Part shown: piece by piece, positions 1 to 13,559 of the stretch
Numbering within the stretch: position 1 is the stretch's first letter
Layout of the letters: each line of letters opens with the position of its first letter
NCBI GenBank assembly: GCA_029891385.1
Contig: CM057224.1
Span: 40,622,005 to 40,686,004 of the forward strand
Length of the DNA: 64,000 nucleotides
DNA from: Erythroxylum novogranatense
Lineage: Eukaryota; Streptophyta; Magnoliopsida; Malpighiales; Erythroxylaceae
Reading direction: 5' to 3'
Translations under genes and position numbers: made by a program
The notes under the pieces: model-generated
What the model was told of the DNA's origin: nothing
The model's database searches: none
Seen by the model: only the letters and a program-made list of their open reading frames with translations

Positions 1-2177
1 ATAGTCAAAACTTTTGTAGAAATCAAGTTAAGAACTTCAACTCCCAAGTCTTCTCAAAGGTATAATAACCACTTTAATAAAATTTTGATTCAAAATTTTT
101 AAAATGTTTATTAGAGCTTTTAAAATTAAGAGTTTTTAAAGACTAAAATAAACTCTTTTGATTATGAAAGGATTAATACATTATTTATTATATGCAAACA
201 ATCATGCAATGATTGAGCCCTTAATTCATTAAAATGTCCAAGCTAAAGTTACAAGATAGAATACAATAATTTGTTAAATTTTGAGGTGTTTGATTTCTCA
301 TTCTTGGTTTTCATTTAAATAGCTCTCATAAAATTATATATGTGCTCCACTTCTCATTTTCTCCATCCTTTGATTGTTTAATTTATTCACTTAGCTCATT
401 TGCTCACTTTGTTCTTCTATTAAATTTCATTTTCACATATTCATTAATATCATTATAATAGATCTACTAATCACCAAAAACAAATTTATTTATACTAATA
501 TATTTTGTTTTATTAAAACTATAGGTTAGGACCTCAATTAGTTCTACATTCTCTCACTTTTATATGATGACAAAATATTTAGTGTCATTAGAAAATAAAT
601 GAGTCAACTCCCCAAAATCAAAGTAATAGGTAATGTATACTCCACCTTAATTCATACATTATAAATGATCAAGTTTCAATGTTACCAATTTTCTTCTCAC
701 CTTTTATCAACATTAAAAGGATATTTGATATATAAATCTATAAGGTCTATAAGTATCAAAAGAAAAAAAATGACTTACTTCTCCATTTTTTAAAATTTTT
801 TACCATATAAGCAAGAAGCACATGCAAAGTTCTTATTAAGTAAATGGATAATTTTCAAAAAGCTCATGCACCAGTTTAAAGATTAATGTATCTTTCTTCC
901 CTTAAGTACATGCAACAACCTTTCCTCTCTCTAAATATGTATTACCAATATAAATAAGTGTTATCAATATGAAAGTAAGTGCATAACCCCATTTATGTAC
1001 CACCAATGGTTATACTGTCCATCATGAATAAACCTTAGAGAACTCATGAACAAGTTTGAACCAAATCTACAAAAACTAAATTAGATATATAGGGAGAACT
1101 AACTTGCTAATTATAAATAACGAAATTTATTAAATAATTGAATGCTATAAAGAAAGAATCTTCTAATAAGTTTGAAATTTAATTTAAAAGGAAAAAAAGT
1201 ACTAATGACTATCAATAAATAAAGATGTCAAAAAACGACTAAAGTAAAAAATGTTGCTTAAATAATAAAATTAGGGTTTCAATGGCATATATAGCTTGGA
1301 ACATGGTCATATTGTAGGCTTTATCTTCACAAATTACTTTTCTAAAAGTTACACCTAAGGTCATGGGTATCTGCTTTAATATGCCCGTGTCTAAGGTTGT
1401 GGATCTTTCTACAATGTTTATAAAGAAGGACTTGATTTGGGTACATGATTATGTTTTAGGTTATGTTCTTCATACTTGATTCTTAAGAATTACACGAGTT
1501 GTAACATTATTGTGTTCATAACCAAGTCTTCTTAAAACTTGGTTTGAATCAATTTAACCAATAGTTAGTCTTCATGTAGGTCCAACAAGCCTCCCAAAAT
1601 AACTCTCAAAATGCACTTCAAAGCTTAATCAACATTTATATCTTGAATTATCCCAATCAAAGATTTTTTAACCTTATTACTCCTACCTTATTTGATTGAT
1701 CCCATAAGTATAAGTAATGGATCCATTGAAGCTTGGTTAGTTATATTTGTGTCGAGTTACCCCCTTTTTTTTTGTCTTGGTTGGTCTAACAATTGGTCTT
1801 TTGACACCAATTTTATCATTTTGGCTCATGTGAGGGCTCTTAGTGATTTTCTTTTTAAAATAAATTGTTATAAATATGATTGTTATTCCTCACTATATAT
1901 TAATAAAAGTGATATCAAATATTAGTATTTATTTGATACCATTTGATATTGACCTATAAGCAAAGAAATTAATATATTTTAGATACCCACATAACTTGGA
2001 TCCTTGTAAATTAATGCTTAAACGTTTTTAATCCATATTCCTTGAGTCTATTTAACAAATAATGTTCAATGAGAAATTTATATGGATATATCCAAAATGA
2101 CCATAAAGTTACATCTCAAATATGAAAAGAAAGTATTATGAGAAAGTCATATAAAATATGTGTGTATTTGCATTTGT
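1..2177. repeat. Duplicated flank, copy A
   Basis: This AT-rich stretch has no supported gene. It matches 35079-37255 along its whole length, and both copies are 2177 bases long. Differences are mostly one-base changes in homopolymer length, plus a few short scrambles such as near 1368 against 36440. It is the DNA to the left of the LARD retrotransposon insertion and ends in the same five target bases (TTTGT, 2173-2177). The copy is cut by the window edge, so it may extend further left. The matching flank and identical insertion point show that this is a duplicated locus, real or created by assembly, and not a second transposition. Confidence 0.85.
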
Positions 2178-5100
2178 TGTAACACCTCATTCCCGCGTGA
2201 CCCGAACCCGACATCAATGGTGATATCCGAGTCCGTGGCCCGCGAGGGTGGCATGCTACATCACTCAGTCGAAACTCAGTATAAATTTTTTTTCAAACAT
2301 TCATTCCATCAGAGCCATTTCCCTTTTTCTTTCATTTACACGTATGCGGAACACGATAGACCATTTGCATCAACGTGCATAGATAAAAATTTTCGTTAAT
2401 ACAATCGATTCTGATTATTACAAATGATCAACCATAAATTGCAATAACCATTTTATGTACAAAACAGAACCACATTGGCCCATTACACATACAATTAGTC
2501 ATTTTGGAATACAATTCTATTGGACACTAATGCAGACGAAAACTGATCCCGATCTCTTCTCTACTTGATACCCAACAATGTTATCGCCGTTGCCTAACGG
2601 GTATTCTTCTGAGTCTGAAAAATAATTACAAATTTTGGGTGAGTTTTGCGAACTCAGTGAGAAACCATCATCGATGGTTCACTCAACTCATGCATATTCA
2701 ATCAATTTACTAACTAATACATACAATCACATTTCTCAAATGTAAGGCGTTTCGCCTTTAATACAATTTATATTCAATCATTTATAGATGCAATGCACAT
2801 GTGACACTTTTCATTTTCATTTCATTGTTGTGACCGTCTTTGAAAGCTGTCGATGGCGGGCACATTGCGTTGAGCCGTGTCTCGAAAATATTGGGCTTGA
2901 AGCCGGTACATTGAGCTGAGGCTCGAATACGTTGGACACGAGGTCTGTGCGTTGGTAGCTCTCATATCGTTAGGCGTGATATGCCCACGATCGGTGGTGC
3001 TCCGGTCACTGCGCTTTTATCGATCATACTTTTATGTATGCAATGTACATGTTCCAATTCACATTCACCGACATTTTACATTTCAAAGACTAATTCCCAT
3101 TCCTTCGGACCTTGATCCGTAATTCGATCACTAATAAATTTCATATTCACAAATTATTCCATTGAAGCACCCATGCATAGTTACACACAAATAGCGATAT
3201 CACATTCCATATATTTCGAGACACCTATGGTCCAAAATTCGTCAAAATCAAACACACATAATCCCTCCATTATCTCCACATGGCAAAATTGCAAAATATT
3301 AAACACATAAAGGTTGAGGAACCAACTAGGTTACTCACCTGTATTTCTGAGCCAAAATCTGGCCGTCTCAGTGACGTCGGTGGACCGACGCTCCAAGTGT
3401 GACTTCTATAACGATGATGATATACATACATTATCAATTGTTCAATCGAACTATTTGAATGCATGTAATACTTAGAAGGTGCACAATGCATGATCATGAT
3501 ATTCCGTCCCTAATCCCATTTTTCCATCATAAAATCCGTCTAAAATTAGAAACCTATTGGCGGCGGTGCCCAATTCGGACCTCTATAAGTCCCCAATTAA
3601 ACAAAATAGTGATTAAAGGCTCAGTTGCAGGCCACGTCAATTTCGTCCAAAATTCCCAATTTCTCACAAAATAAAATTCAATATATTACAAATCGATGCC
3701 TCAAGAATCAGGTCAATCGGACGTCGAGACGAAAAGAAATTGACAAAAGAAGCAAGAAATCCTAAAATACCAATTAACAAATAAAATAATAAAAAATAAC
3801 CAGCCTCATTTGGCGAGACATCGCCCTAGCGGGCTGACTCATCGACCTCGTCGCTAGGCGGCGTCGCCTAGCGATGCCGACCTCTCTAAGCCTCAATCAC
3901 AGGCGGCGTCCGCCTAGTGACCAGGCGTGATTCATCTTCCCATTTCTCCTTTTTCCTGATTTCTAATCCAACTTCCAACATCAATAACTTATTGTACACA
4001 ATTCGGAAAATTACCAACTATATCTCATTGGAAAGATCATGAAACCCTCTACAATTCTCAAGAAGACCAAAAAAATCAATTTCACCCCTAAGGGTGTCAA
4101 AAATCCAATCAAACCTACTGCCCACTCAAAACCTATCAAAACAGGGCAGTACATTGCAAATTCAGTAACTACTCATTTCCTCAGTCAACAATTACACAAT
4201 AATTAAGGCAGTAAGATCACAATGTTATCTACAACTTTCATGAACAACCCAAAATCAAATTCACTTGCTAATAAGGTCAAATAATTCCACAAAGAATCTG
4301 CCTACTGAAATCAACCAATCTGGACAGTAATTTTCCAAACAGTGATTCTCTTAGCACAAAAGTCACAAAATTCACTACCTTATATCCCTGAAAAGATAAG
4401 ATCTCAAACTTCAATTTTTATGAAGAACTCAAACTCCAATTCGATTTCTAACAATTTCAAAACTGTTATGGAAGCTACAGTCATGATCAGCCATTCACAA
4501 CCTAGTTTAGGTTCAGTTTTCCAAAATCATAACTCCCAACTCTGACCTCTAAAATTACACACCATATATCATTTTCAAGATAATTCCTTCCTCTACAACT
4601 TTTTAGAAGATCACTCACACCAATTCAGTTCATATAAATTGTTAAAATTGCTCCCAAACAGCAAGCTCACAAAATCAACACTTTGACTAGGTTTCTCCAA
4701 GAAGTATAAAACCAATCAATAGAAATCAGTTCATATCTCCCAATATACAACTCGAAAATAAGCAAGATAAGTGGCAATGGAAAGCTAATAATGTAGGCTT
4801 CAACTCTCATGAAGACTACTTTCTCTAATTCCTTCTCAATTAATTTATAAAAATCATCAAAACTCCTAGGCCAACAATCCGAATACTATTTACATAAGTC
4901 CCAGCAGTAACTTTCCAAGCCAAATTTCAACCTCTTAGAGTTACAATTTGGCAACACCTATTTCACACAAAAATGTAGCCAACAACCCAAAATTTCATTG
5001 GGCACAAACCTCAACTCATTTGCATAACCACACAATGATTTATGCTCAAAACAACAGTACAATCAGTGAGAACCCTAATTTTCCAGCTTTGGTGTTAACC

Positions 5101-6448
5101 TTAGTTCTATCATTTCCAATGCCATTAACACATCATTAAGCATCCAAATGGACAAGAAATCAGTCCCTAGGTCATACATACATTCACTAGGAATAACCAC
5201 CTCAATTTGGCAGCACCATACACAATCATGTTCTTATCAATTTCTTTTAAGGATTAGTCATCTAATCACTTCAAACTATGAAAGTCAAACACTAATCATC
5301 TCCACCTTATGATTTCTTACACACCAACATACCCAACAATTCAAACCATATGTGTCATGAAATCAAGGCATCATTCATCTCATTTAATGAACAATCACTT
5401 CTAATCCATGCAACTACCCATGAATTCATGCATTACATATAATCAAAGCTTAAAACTCATCTTACCTAAAGCTTCCATCTCCACCTCTTCAAGCCTTTCA
5501 TTAAACAACCAATCACAACTTACTCACTTTCCATCCCATGCACGGTTTTCATCAAGGTAAGAAGGTGGAAGGAAGTCACCTAAGGTTGGAAGAAAATAGC
5601 AACAAAATTGGTGGAGACCAAAGGAGAATAAGGAGGTTTCGGTTGGTTAAAAGAAATGAATAAAATTCATCTTTCATGCTTTTATTTTGGAAGAGTCGTG
5701 TATGACTAAAACAAGCCAAAGGCCATCTTTTCCTTCTTTCAAATGGAACATCCGAGAATGAGCATTAAAGAAGTGGGATGAGTCCCCATAACATTTGGCA
5801 ATTGGAGGAGACATAAAGAAAAGTCAAAGAACCAATCACAAATTTTGATAAAACAATTAACCCAAATACCAAATAAATGTTCAATCCATTGTTAAGGGTC
5901 CATATTTCGACCCTACCACAAAATATCCAATAGGCCAGTACCAATTGATAACAATTTGGTCTAGAAAATTGACCGGTTAAGCCAACTTGACAATTTTTTC
6001 TGTCAGAATTTCCGGAATTTCCCGAATCATTTTTGAAAATTACGAAATTGCCCAAAATTGTAAAACATATAACAGTCCACTCCCAATAATTTTTCAAACA
6101 CGAAAACCACATTTTCCATAACAAAACACATTTAGGCCATTTCTGGCGATTTTGCGGTCAAAATTTTCTCCGGAAAATTTCAGAAATTTTTAAAAATTCC
6201 TTAAAATATAAAACACACTCTGGATCAGTCAAATAATTTTCAAACCCTATAACCATGTTAATCCCAATAAAATTGCATGAGGCTCAATTAGGAAATTATC
6301 ATGAATGCATGTACGGTAATTCCATGTGCTGCAATTGATCTTGTGTAGCAATCCTATTATGCATGAAACGATACTAATTATTCCTATCAATCCCATCCTA
6401 TGACAAATTTCCTATTTTACCCTTCCAAGTAGGGGGTGAGATGTTACA
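2178..6448 (-). repeat. LARD 3' LTR, copy A
   Basis: It begins TGTAACACC and ends TGTTACA on the plus strand, so its ends are imperfect inverted repeats framed by TG...CA. It aligns throughout with 37256-41575 and 45177-49497. In the AT-rich half (about 3960-5640) it is almost free of substitutions against copy B, while the 45177 LTR differs from B by about 1.6 percent there. GC-rich parts, such as 3800-3930 and 5960-6180, are locally scrambled and shortened. Confidence 0.85.
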
Positions 6449-9400
6449 ATTCTCCCTCCTTATAAAAATTTCGTCACACGAAATTCTCAATCAACTGATT
6501 AGGATGTACAAGAATCATATTCAATCGATTGTTCAAAGTCACTTATTTGGCTAACTCATTATCACTCATCACGATGGCAGAGACTCACAAAATTTGTCGG
6601 TTGGCGATCTCACTCTCTTAACTATCTCACTTACCATTTTCGGAGTAGCTATTACCTTTGGTTAGATGCTATGATTTAGTTCCTTATTTAGAACTTTTTC
6701 ACTTATCACGTGTTATCCATCCAGTCTAGGTTACTAATATTACCTTATTCTCCGACCATCCAATACCTTTTTTTCCATGCATCTGAGACTAATTAAGTAT
6801 TCCATTGGTACATCTTTTCAAGGTGATACTTAACTCTCCTTTATCTAAATCAGGACGATTCACATTCCTTTGGTACCAATACAATGACATTTAGCTTCAT
6901 TCCACTATAACCCGGTGACACGTTACCTAATACGATCATTCTCATATCCCGTTGACTCTCTGTTCAAATGCAATTCTCCTTAGACAATTCACTATTCTAT
7001 AGTGTTCACGCACTTTATTAGGATATGCATTTACTCTGTTTCATTTGTTCGATCCTGATCCACTTTAGCTAATCCATGCGGTTTCCTAAGTCACTTTCTT
7101 TTGTTTTACTCATCAGGTCTCAAATTCATTGTGGTTTTGACTCCCATTAGGCCTTTGTCTGATTAGCGTGTATTCCTGATAAATCGAACTTTATAATCGA
7201 TCATAATCTGTGAAACTCAAACCACTTAAGCATTTTTTTCTGCTGAACACTCGAACCTATAAACACTTGAATCAATCATCACTTCATTCATACGTAGTTA
7301 TTCAATTTCACTTTTCGCATATGCTTACTAGAATGTCGAAGCCGACTATTCACTTTCTTATTCTGTCACTTTTATCGAATTTTGACTTCTTCTTTTACTC
7401 TTCATGAGACTTACCACTTTAACTCCTGCACTCTTACCTTTCTTACCTTTATTGATCTCTCAATTTCAGATCCATAATCTACTTGACATTCTTTTGAATC
7501 CCAATATCCGTAATTAATCATTCCTTGCAGCCTTATCATTCACTAGTCGAAAATATGCTTCGGTTAAAATTGTCGATATAGTAGTCATTTATACCGTCTC
7601 TTTTCTCGAATAAACACGAGTGTATCCTTATAGAATCTCTGGTCTCCAAGACTTTCAATATGCCATCATGTGACCCATACCATTTATCAAAGTCACTTGA
7701 ATTTATCTTATCTTGTTTAACATTATGTTTCGTTCAACACATATTATCCACTCTCCAAATATGCTTATCGTGATATCAAATTAGTCAATAATTCATATAG
7801 TTTATTTTACTTTTCACTCTTGAATTCTTTCAAACACATTCAAAGTCTATAATCATAGTCACTACCATTTGCTTACTTTGCATCATTCCTCTTAAACTTT
7901 TCCATACATTACCAAACATCATTCAATTTATTCAGTCCACAATTAATGTATTTTAACCCTTTATGAAGATAACACTACATCATGTCATTATCGGTTTCCC
8001 TTTAGGGCGTCTTGTCTATTCATTTTCTCTTTTCAATCGATTTCCTGTCATCCACATCGATATATCTATATATATAATACCTAATCATCGTAATGGACTT
8101 CCACCAATTTCCACTTCATTTGAGTATTCCACTTTACGATTCGGGACTACTACGGTTTTGCCTTTCCAATGGAGCTCTATTCGCTTCACATAGCAATAGG
8201 ATCACCTCAAATTAAACTTCCACTCATGTTGTTGGATACTTTACATTTCCGTACACCTGATGCAGATAACCTCAATTTCACTTTTGATTTCGTCCATACT
8301 TCTTTCCGTTTGTCCATTAGTCTTGCTACCATCTTTATCTTGTTCACGAAAGTCTCATCGACCAATTAGTGTCCCTAATTGTATTTCAATCATTCTTAAC
8401 ACTATCGAATCGAAACAAGTTTATGCCATAATTTAAAAAGATGAGAACATTCCTTACACTTTAAGGTTCCTTGTGGCGATCCACATAAACACTTTCTTTA
8501 CCACTTATTAGTAATCTACACCTCAGTAGAACTTATTTCATGATCGGAAACCAATTAAGTAACTTATACAATTTAGACTTCTCGAGAACTCCTTTCCGTT
8601 CTTACCCGTCCTCCATTTAAATGGTGATACGAGAATCATTTTTCATTTTCCTCTCATCTGAGGTACATTATTATCCTCATGTCTTACTTGAACCTAATAT
8701 AAACTTTACTTACCAGCCACTCCATAGAAACACGTATTTAATCGCTCAACGATCATCTCCTCCATGATTTCCAATATATCATTCACATCGTTTTATTAAT
8801 CATGATCAACCTTCTTGTCCAATAGATACCCCAATAGTAAATCGACTTAAATGTGACAACTCTTTTCATATATCGCTATCCCGTTGTTTTTGTTTTGTTT
8901 TTATTCGTATCATTTATGTGTCACCGACCTCTTCAAGGTCATATCCACTGGCTTATACAATGTCATCACATTAATGCTACGCTCTCTTTATTATCCTCAA
9001 ACAATCTATGATAGGCATTTACAATTCCCCAAAACACGACTAAAATCACCGATGCGACTCCATTGTATCTCTATCTATTTACCCATCCATTTACCATTTC
9101 GTATCCATATATCGCCTTTCAACCAATTCAGAATTTCCCGATATACAATCAGAAAATGTCGTCTGGCATTTTTCCCTTATGATCTTATTATACCGATTTT
9201 CAAACTCTTAGCACCAAAATTCGTGATAACCATTTCGCCTTACACTTATATGCTCAAGATCATTCCTGTTTCACTTAGTTCTTTTCAGTTTATCTCAGAC
9301 ACTTTATCTCACCATGTCTACTTTTTCTCACTCTACTAGCACTGGCACTGGCACTAGCACCTTGCTTCTTTCAGCTCTTTCAAATCAAGTAGACCTACAA

Positions 9401-9821
9401 GATAACCCTATTCTTGGTACAATCTCGATCATTATTTGCCTATATTATCTATCGATATTCTTACACTAATGCAAAGGAACCAATATATGCCTAATCGGAT
9501 CATCTATACTTTACTCCGCCAATATTTCCCATTTCATGACAAATACAACAGAAATGTAATTACCTAATCATCCCGGACTTTTAATCTCACTTAGGCCCAC
9601 TATAACCAAAGATATGCCCCATATCTCTAGTGGACCTCCCAGCTCTAGATATTCGCTTTTCTATCACCACGATATTCCCATTTTAATCCGGAATCTATTG
9701 ATATCAATTTTCGTTAATCCGCTTAGGCCAACACGCTCATTCTAACCACAAAGACAATATTAATCTCCTTATCCATTTTTCCTTTTCTTTCCTAATTGTT
9801 TATACACTTTCGTGGGTTCAC
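2178..9821 (-). mobile_element. LARD-type LTR retrotransposon, copy A, cut by a gap
   Basis: This is a partial copy of the complete element at 37256-49497, in the same minus orientation. It holds the 3' LTR (2178-6448), the polypurine tract just right of it, and the internal domain from 6449 to 9821. It stops at the gap, where copy B continues at 44986 for about 190 bases to its primer site and 5' LTR. No gag, protease, integrase or reverse transcriptase reading is visible on either strand. Long open stretches on the plus strand (for example 8884-9339) are antisense to the element and are broken in copy B, so I do not call genes. Compared with copy B the LTR is 49 bases shorter, mainly through small deletions at GC-rich or CG-containing sites. 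Confidence 0.8.
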
Positions 9822-9921
9822 NNNNNNNNNNNNNNNNNNNNNNNNNNNNNNNNNNNNNNNNNNNNNNNNNNNNNNNNNNNNNNNNNNNNNNNNNNNNNNN
9901 NNNNNNNNNNNNNNNNNNNNN
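9822..9921. other. Assembly gap, exactly 100 N
   Basis: A run of exactly 100 N, the usual placeholder for a scaffold join of unknown size. The left side ends inside the LARD internal domain. The right side starts in unrelated DNA. Order and distance across this point are therefore unproven. Confidence 0.98.
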
Positions 9922-11252
9922 TTTTACCCAACAACCCAACTCTATAAGAACTCGTTCTCCCATATTAATGGAATGCATTAGTTTTCATATGATGTGTGAG
10001 GGTTTTCAGGTCTCATCTTCTTCTCCAAGCTATAGGATTATAGTCACTATGACTATATGGAATGATTTAGGCAATCATCAATCACATTGAATCTATACCT
10101 AAAATCATCCATCATCCCACTCAGATATTGTAGAATGATCGCGGTACGTGCTAGTCGATCGGAACATCGACCGGCATGCTCTCTAATCTATTTTCAATTG
10201 TAGTTCAAATTCACAATACCAAGTAATATACTTTACTTTGATGTACCAATGAAACACTTTCATTGTACTCATGCTTACCATATATATGATATACTATACA
10301 TGAAACTTGAAATCAATGAATACACTCTTATTCATTTAGATTTCCAAATAATTTGAGAATATCAAACTATCACCCTAAGTATCTCTAGCTAGTCTACATT
10401 TTATCAAGATTACTTTGCATCGGTCACAAATTGTGACGGCCAAAAACAATCAGACAACGAAATACACTAACGACGCTAATGTGACATATTTGACATCCGA
10501 AAATTTTTGGAAACCCAATTTCAAGAAATTCAATTTGGCAAGCATACAACATCAATGTAACACAATTTTAATCACATTAAAAATGATCCAAGGTATTGGA
10601 ATTGAGAAATACACAATCATACATTTCAAACAAAATAGCTCCATCAACTTTCTCAAAACTGCCAAGCTCTGTCTTTTGCTTGAAAAACTCATTGAAACAA
10701 TTTCAATAAATTCTGAGAAAATTACAAAGGTTACTACATGTTCCAACATGCTCCATGAATTTTTGCAGGATTTATTTCCAACAAAAACTCATCCAACCTG
10801 AGCAACAAGGCCAATATAGAATATGTGTTCCTCAACACAGTTATTCCCAGCAGCACACAATAAATTCTCAAATAAATAGTAAATCACCTAGAAAATATTT
10901 TTCCATCCTCATAGACATTCATAAACATCTTAGAGACATGTTAGTGAAAGAAAATCCGAAAAAAAATTTCTACAATTTATTCTCGAATTTACAAGCATGC
11001 TGTTCATTAAATGTGCACAAACACAAGCAACTAGAACATTAGGGAATAAATTAGCAAAACCATATCAAATCACATTGATAAATTCGAGCCCACAGACATA
11101 TGCAACAACATCTTGTGAACATATCTGGGTAAGAAAATTTTGAAAACAATATCGCTATACTGATTTGAATTTGACATTTACAACATGCATCATTGTCACA
11201 AGCAATAGGCAACTCACCTAGTCATGATTTCTTCGTTATATACGACACAAGT
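9922..11252 (-). mobile_element. Probable internal region of the LTR element at 11266-13012
   Basis: This segment lies downstream of the primer site in the minus orientation and is probably the 5' part of the internal region of that element. I see no gag or pol signature. A 128-codon open stretch on the plus strand at 10415-10801 has no recognisable domain and is antisense to the element. The gap at 9921 hides whatever follows. A 5' untranslated internal leader is the likeliest reading. Confidence 0.4.
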
Positions 11253-11264
11253 GGCTCGATACCA
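11253..11264 (-). other. Primer binding site of the minus-strand LTR element
   Basis: On the minus strand, one base after the LTR end, reads TGGTATCGAGCC. This resembles the initiator tRNA-Met primer site of plant LTR elements (TGGTATCAGAGC) and fixes the orientation and the inner LTR boundary. Confidence 0.65.
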
Positions 11265-11265
11265 C

Positions 11266-13012
11266 TGTAGGAAAATCTCGTGTGAGCATCACATGCCCAC
11301 AGTGCGGAAAACAAAATTTTTGTTAGGGACCTTCCCAAAGCCGGGATCCATGTGACTATATAACAAAGTCAAACTAAAACGACTAAAGGAGACCGCTCTA
11401 ACAAGATCCACGCAGAGATTGGAGAACCTAACCGGACAAACCTTTGACCCGGAATAGCTAGAACAAATTAAAGAGTGCTAGCTCTTACCTTTTTCCTTGG
11501 AGAGCTTGAGAAACAATGGAGAAGAGATGAAGAAGCTTGAAGAGAGAGGAAGATCGTTGGTTTCCTTTTGAAGGAACTTGAAAACACTTTTTCCTCTCTT
11601 CACACCAAAGCCAACGATCATCACCTCTCTTTTCATCTTCCAAGTTTTGTCTTTAGTCATTTAATGCATTAATGACTACATAAAATGGAGAAGCTTCTTC
11701 CTTTCTTCATCCACGTAAATGATATATATATATATATATAAATTCTTTAATTAATTAATAACATATATATATGTATATAAATGCCGGTGATCCAATCCAT
11801 TCAGGTCGGTCCTACTGGGTCCCGTAGGAAAAATCACCGAGACCTGTCTCAAGAATGTCGATGTCGCGATCTCATCGGGACATATCTCGATCTCATCGGG
11901 ATCTATTTAGTCCGATTGCTCTCCATATTGAACTTTGTCTAAAACTATTTTACAAATTCTCGAGTCACTCTTATGCTGTGACCCATTAGGTTCCGGTTAT
12001 GTTGGCCACTCGATCAACACTTAATCCAAGCAAGTCATGAGCGGTATCTAGCAACACATCATGACCCCCATTGATCGGAAAGTAATTGGTTTGACGAATG
12101 AATCTATATTCATCATGAACCATATCACGAACCTTTCCATGTACAATTACTGCGTAATTCGTCCTTTCACCATACTATACCCCACTTGGTTATGAGTATG
12201 GGCAAAGTGTCAACTCTTACTAGATCGACTACGCCAAATCTAGTCCAGTGATTTCAGTTCTTGTCCCGGGACTCATTACTTAATATGTCAATGAAGACAC
12301 TCTTTATGACATATGTACTCGATAAGAGATTTTCAAGTAATGACCGACAAGAGGCCACGGGTATCATCTTCGCTATCACGAAGTGGTGAATCTCTATGGC
12401 TACTCAATTATCTTGAATACCTCAAACTCGTACCCAAGCACCACCTACGAGCGACCTCTAGAAGCAACAAGGAATGGAGTCAAAGCACATAATCAAGATT
12501 CAAGATATCCTTGAGTACCTCAAGTCTAAGGATACTTGCACCATCATCATGATGAGATTATCAACGACATTAGAATAGGACATCCATGTGATGATCTCAT
12601 AGCAGGTCACCCAATGTACTTACTACCTCTAGTAAGCATTCACATCTCAACCCTAAATATCTCATATTTACAGTTTCTAAGATCCACTGCTTGATCAAAT
12701 CAAGGAGCTTGAGATGTGCCAGTCTTTTCGGATTACCGATGTCCAGTCTCAGTAATCCTATGATTAGAGATAATTTAGATACTGACATAATTGCACATGA
12801 TAGGAATCTCAGTAGTATGATCCCATCACAATTTCCTTCATGCTATGTCATATATCATGGACTTCATTAATTTGCTTATTGATCAATATCAGTTCATAAA
12901 TAATGAACAGCAAAGTAATGAAATATGTCTTTCTTTATTTATTCATAAAGTATGTACACAACTTTGTACAAAATGCGCTAAAGGCGATTGCCTTTAGGGC
13001 ACTACTCTAACA
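11266..13012 (-). mobile_element. 5' LTR of a minus-strand LTR retrotransposon (Copia-like)
   Basis: On the minus strand this 1747-base segment starts TGTTAGAGTAGTGCCC and ends CCTACA, so it has TG...CA ends, followed by a primer site. Assignment to Copia rests only on the familiar look of the LTR start, since no coding region can be read. It interrupts the hAT transposase relic: on the minus strand the hAT reading runs up to 13013 and then meets the LTR. The base run CTAGC (13013-13017) would be one target duplication; its partner lies beyond the gap. An AT microsatellite sits near 11720-11740. Confidence 0.7.
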
Positions 13013-13480
13013 CTAGCTACTGCCACATTGACATTATGAGCCGCTTCTCTTGATTGAATTGTATTACGAATTAAAGGTTGAGCTCTAGGAGTTGTTTGTG
13101 GTGCAAAAAAACTAGTCACCTGCCTTCTTCTTTTTTAGCATCAGGTGCAGGTATAACATTATCTTCTTGTTGGGTCTAGGATGGAACACTATCATTACCA
13201 CTACCACCTTCAACATTTTCACAATCATCACAAAAACCAACAAATGAAGTTCCACTACCACTTTCAAAATTCAACCTTTCTCTTCTATCTTTCTCATGCT
13301 GATATTCTTCAAGCAAAGTTTTCATCTATCACTTTATATCATGACTTACTTTTTTACATGGTTCCATATGTCCTTTAACCCTAGTTAAATGCTTCTTTAA
13401 TCAGGTTATTCCTCCACCTTTCAAATGCTTGTTACAAAACAAACAAATAGTATGGTTCCTCATACTAGGAGCTAATGTGA
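13013..13480 (-). pseudogene. hAT transposase relic with BED zinc finger
   Basis: Read on the minus strand from about 13480, the sequence gives a BED-type zinc finger: CLFCNKHLKGGG, then LKKHLTRVKGHMEPCKKV, with the Cys, Cys, His and Cys positions usual for plant hAT transposases. A charged linker follows, then the stretch ending near IQSREAAHNVNVAVA that commonly follows BED in this family. The frame contains four stops (two TGA, two TAG) between the finger and the linker. The catalytic RNase-H-like part is missing because an LTR element is inserted at 13012. In life such a protein cuts and pastes hAT DNA; this copy cannot. Confidence 0.75.
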
Positions 13481-13559
13481 GCTCAAGCTAGATCATTGTA
13501 TATTTCTGAAGTAGTTTAATCAAGAGTACTTGAAGTTCCTTCCATTTATCTGTAAAAAT

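Noticed and set aside
8884..9339. 151-codon open frame on the plus strand
   Set aside because: It lies inside the LARD core, antisense to the element, and its counterpart in copy B is broken into short pieces. There is no recognisable domain.
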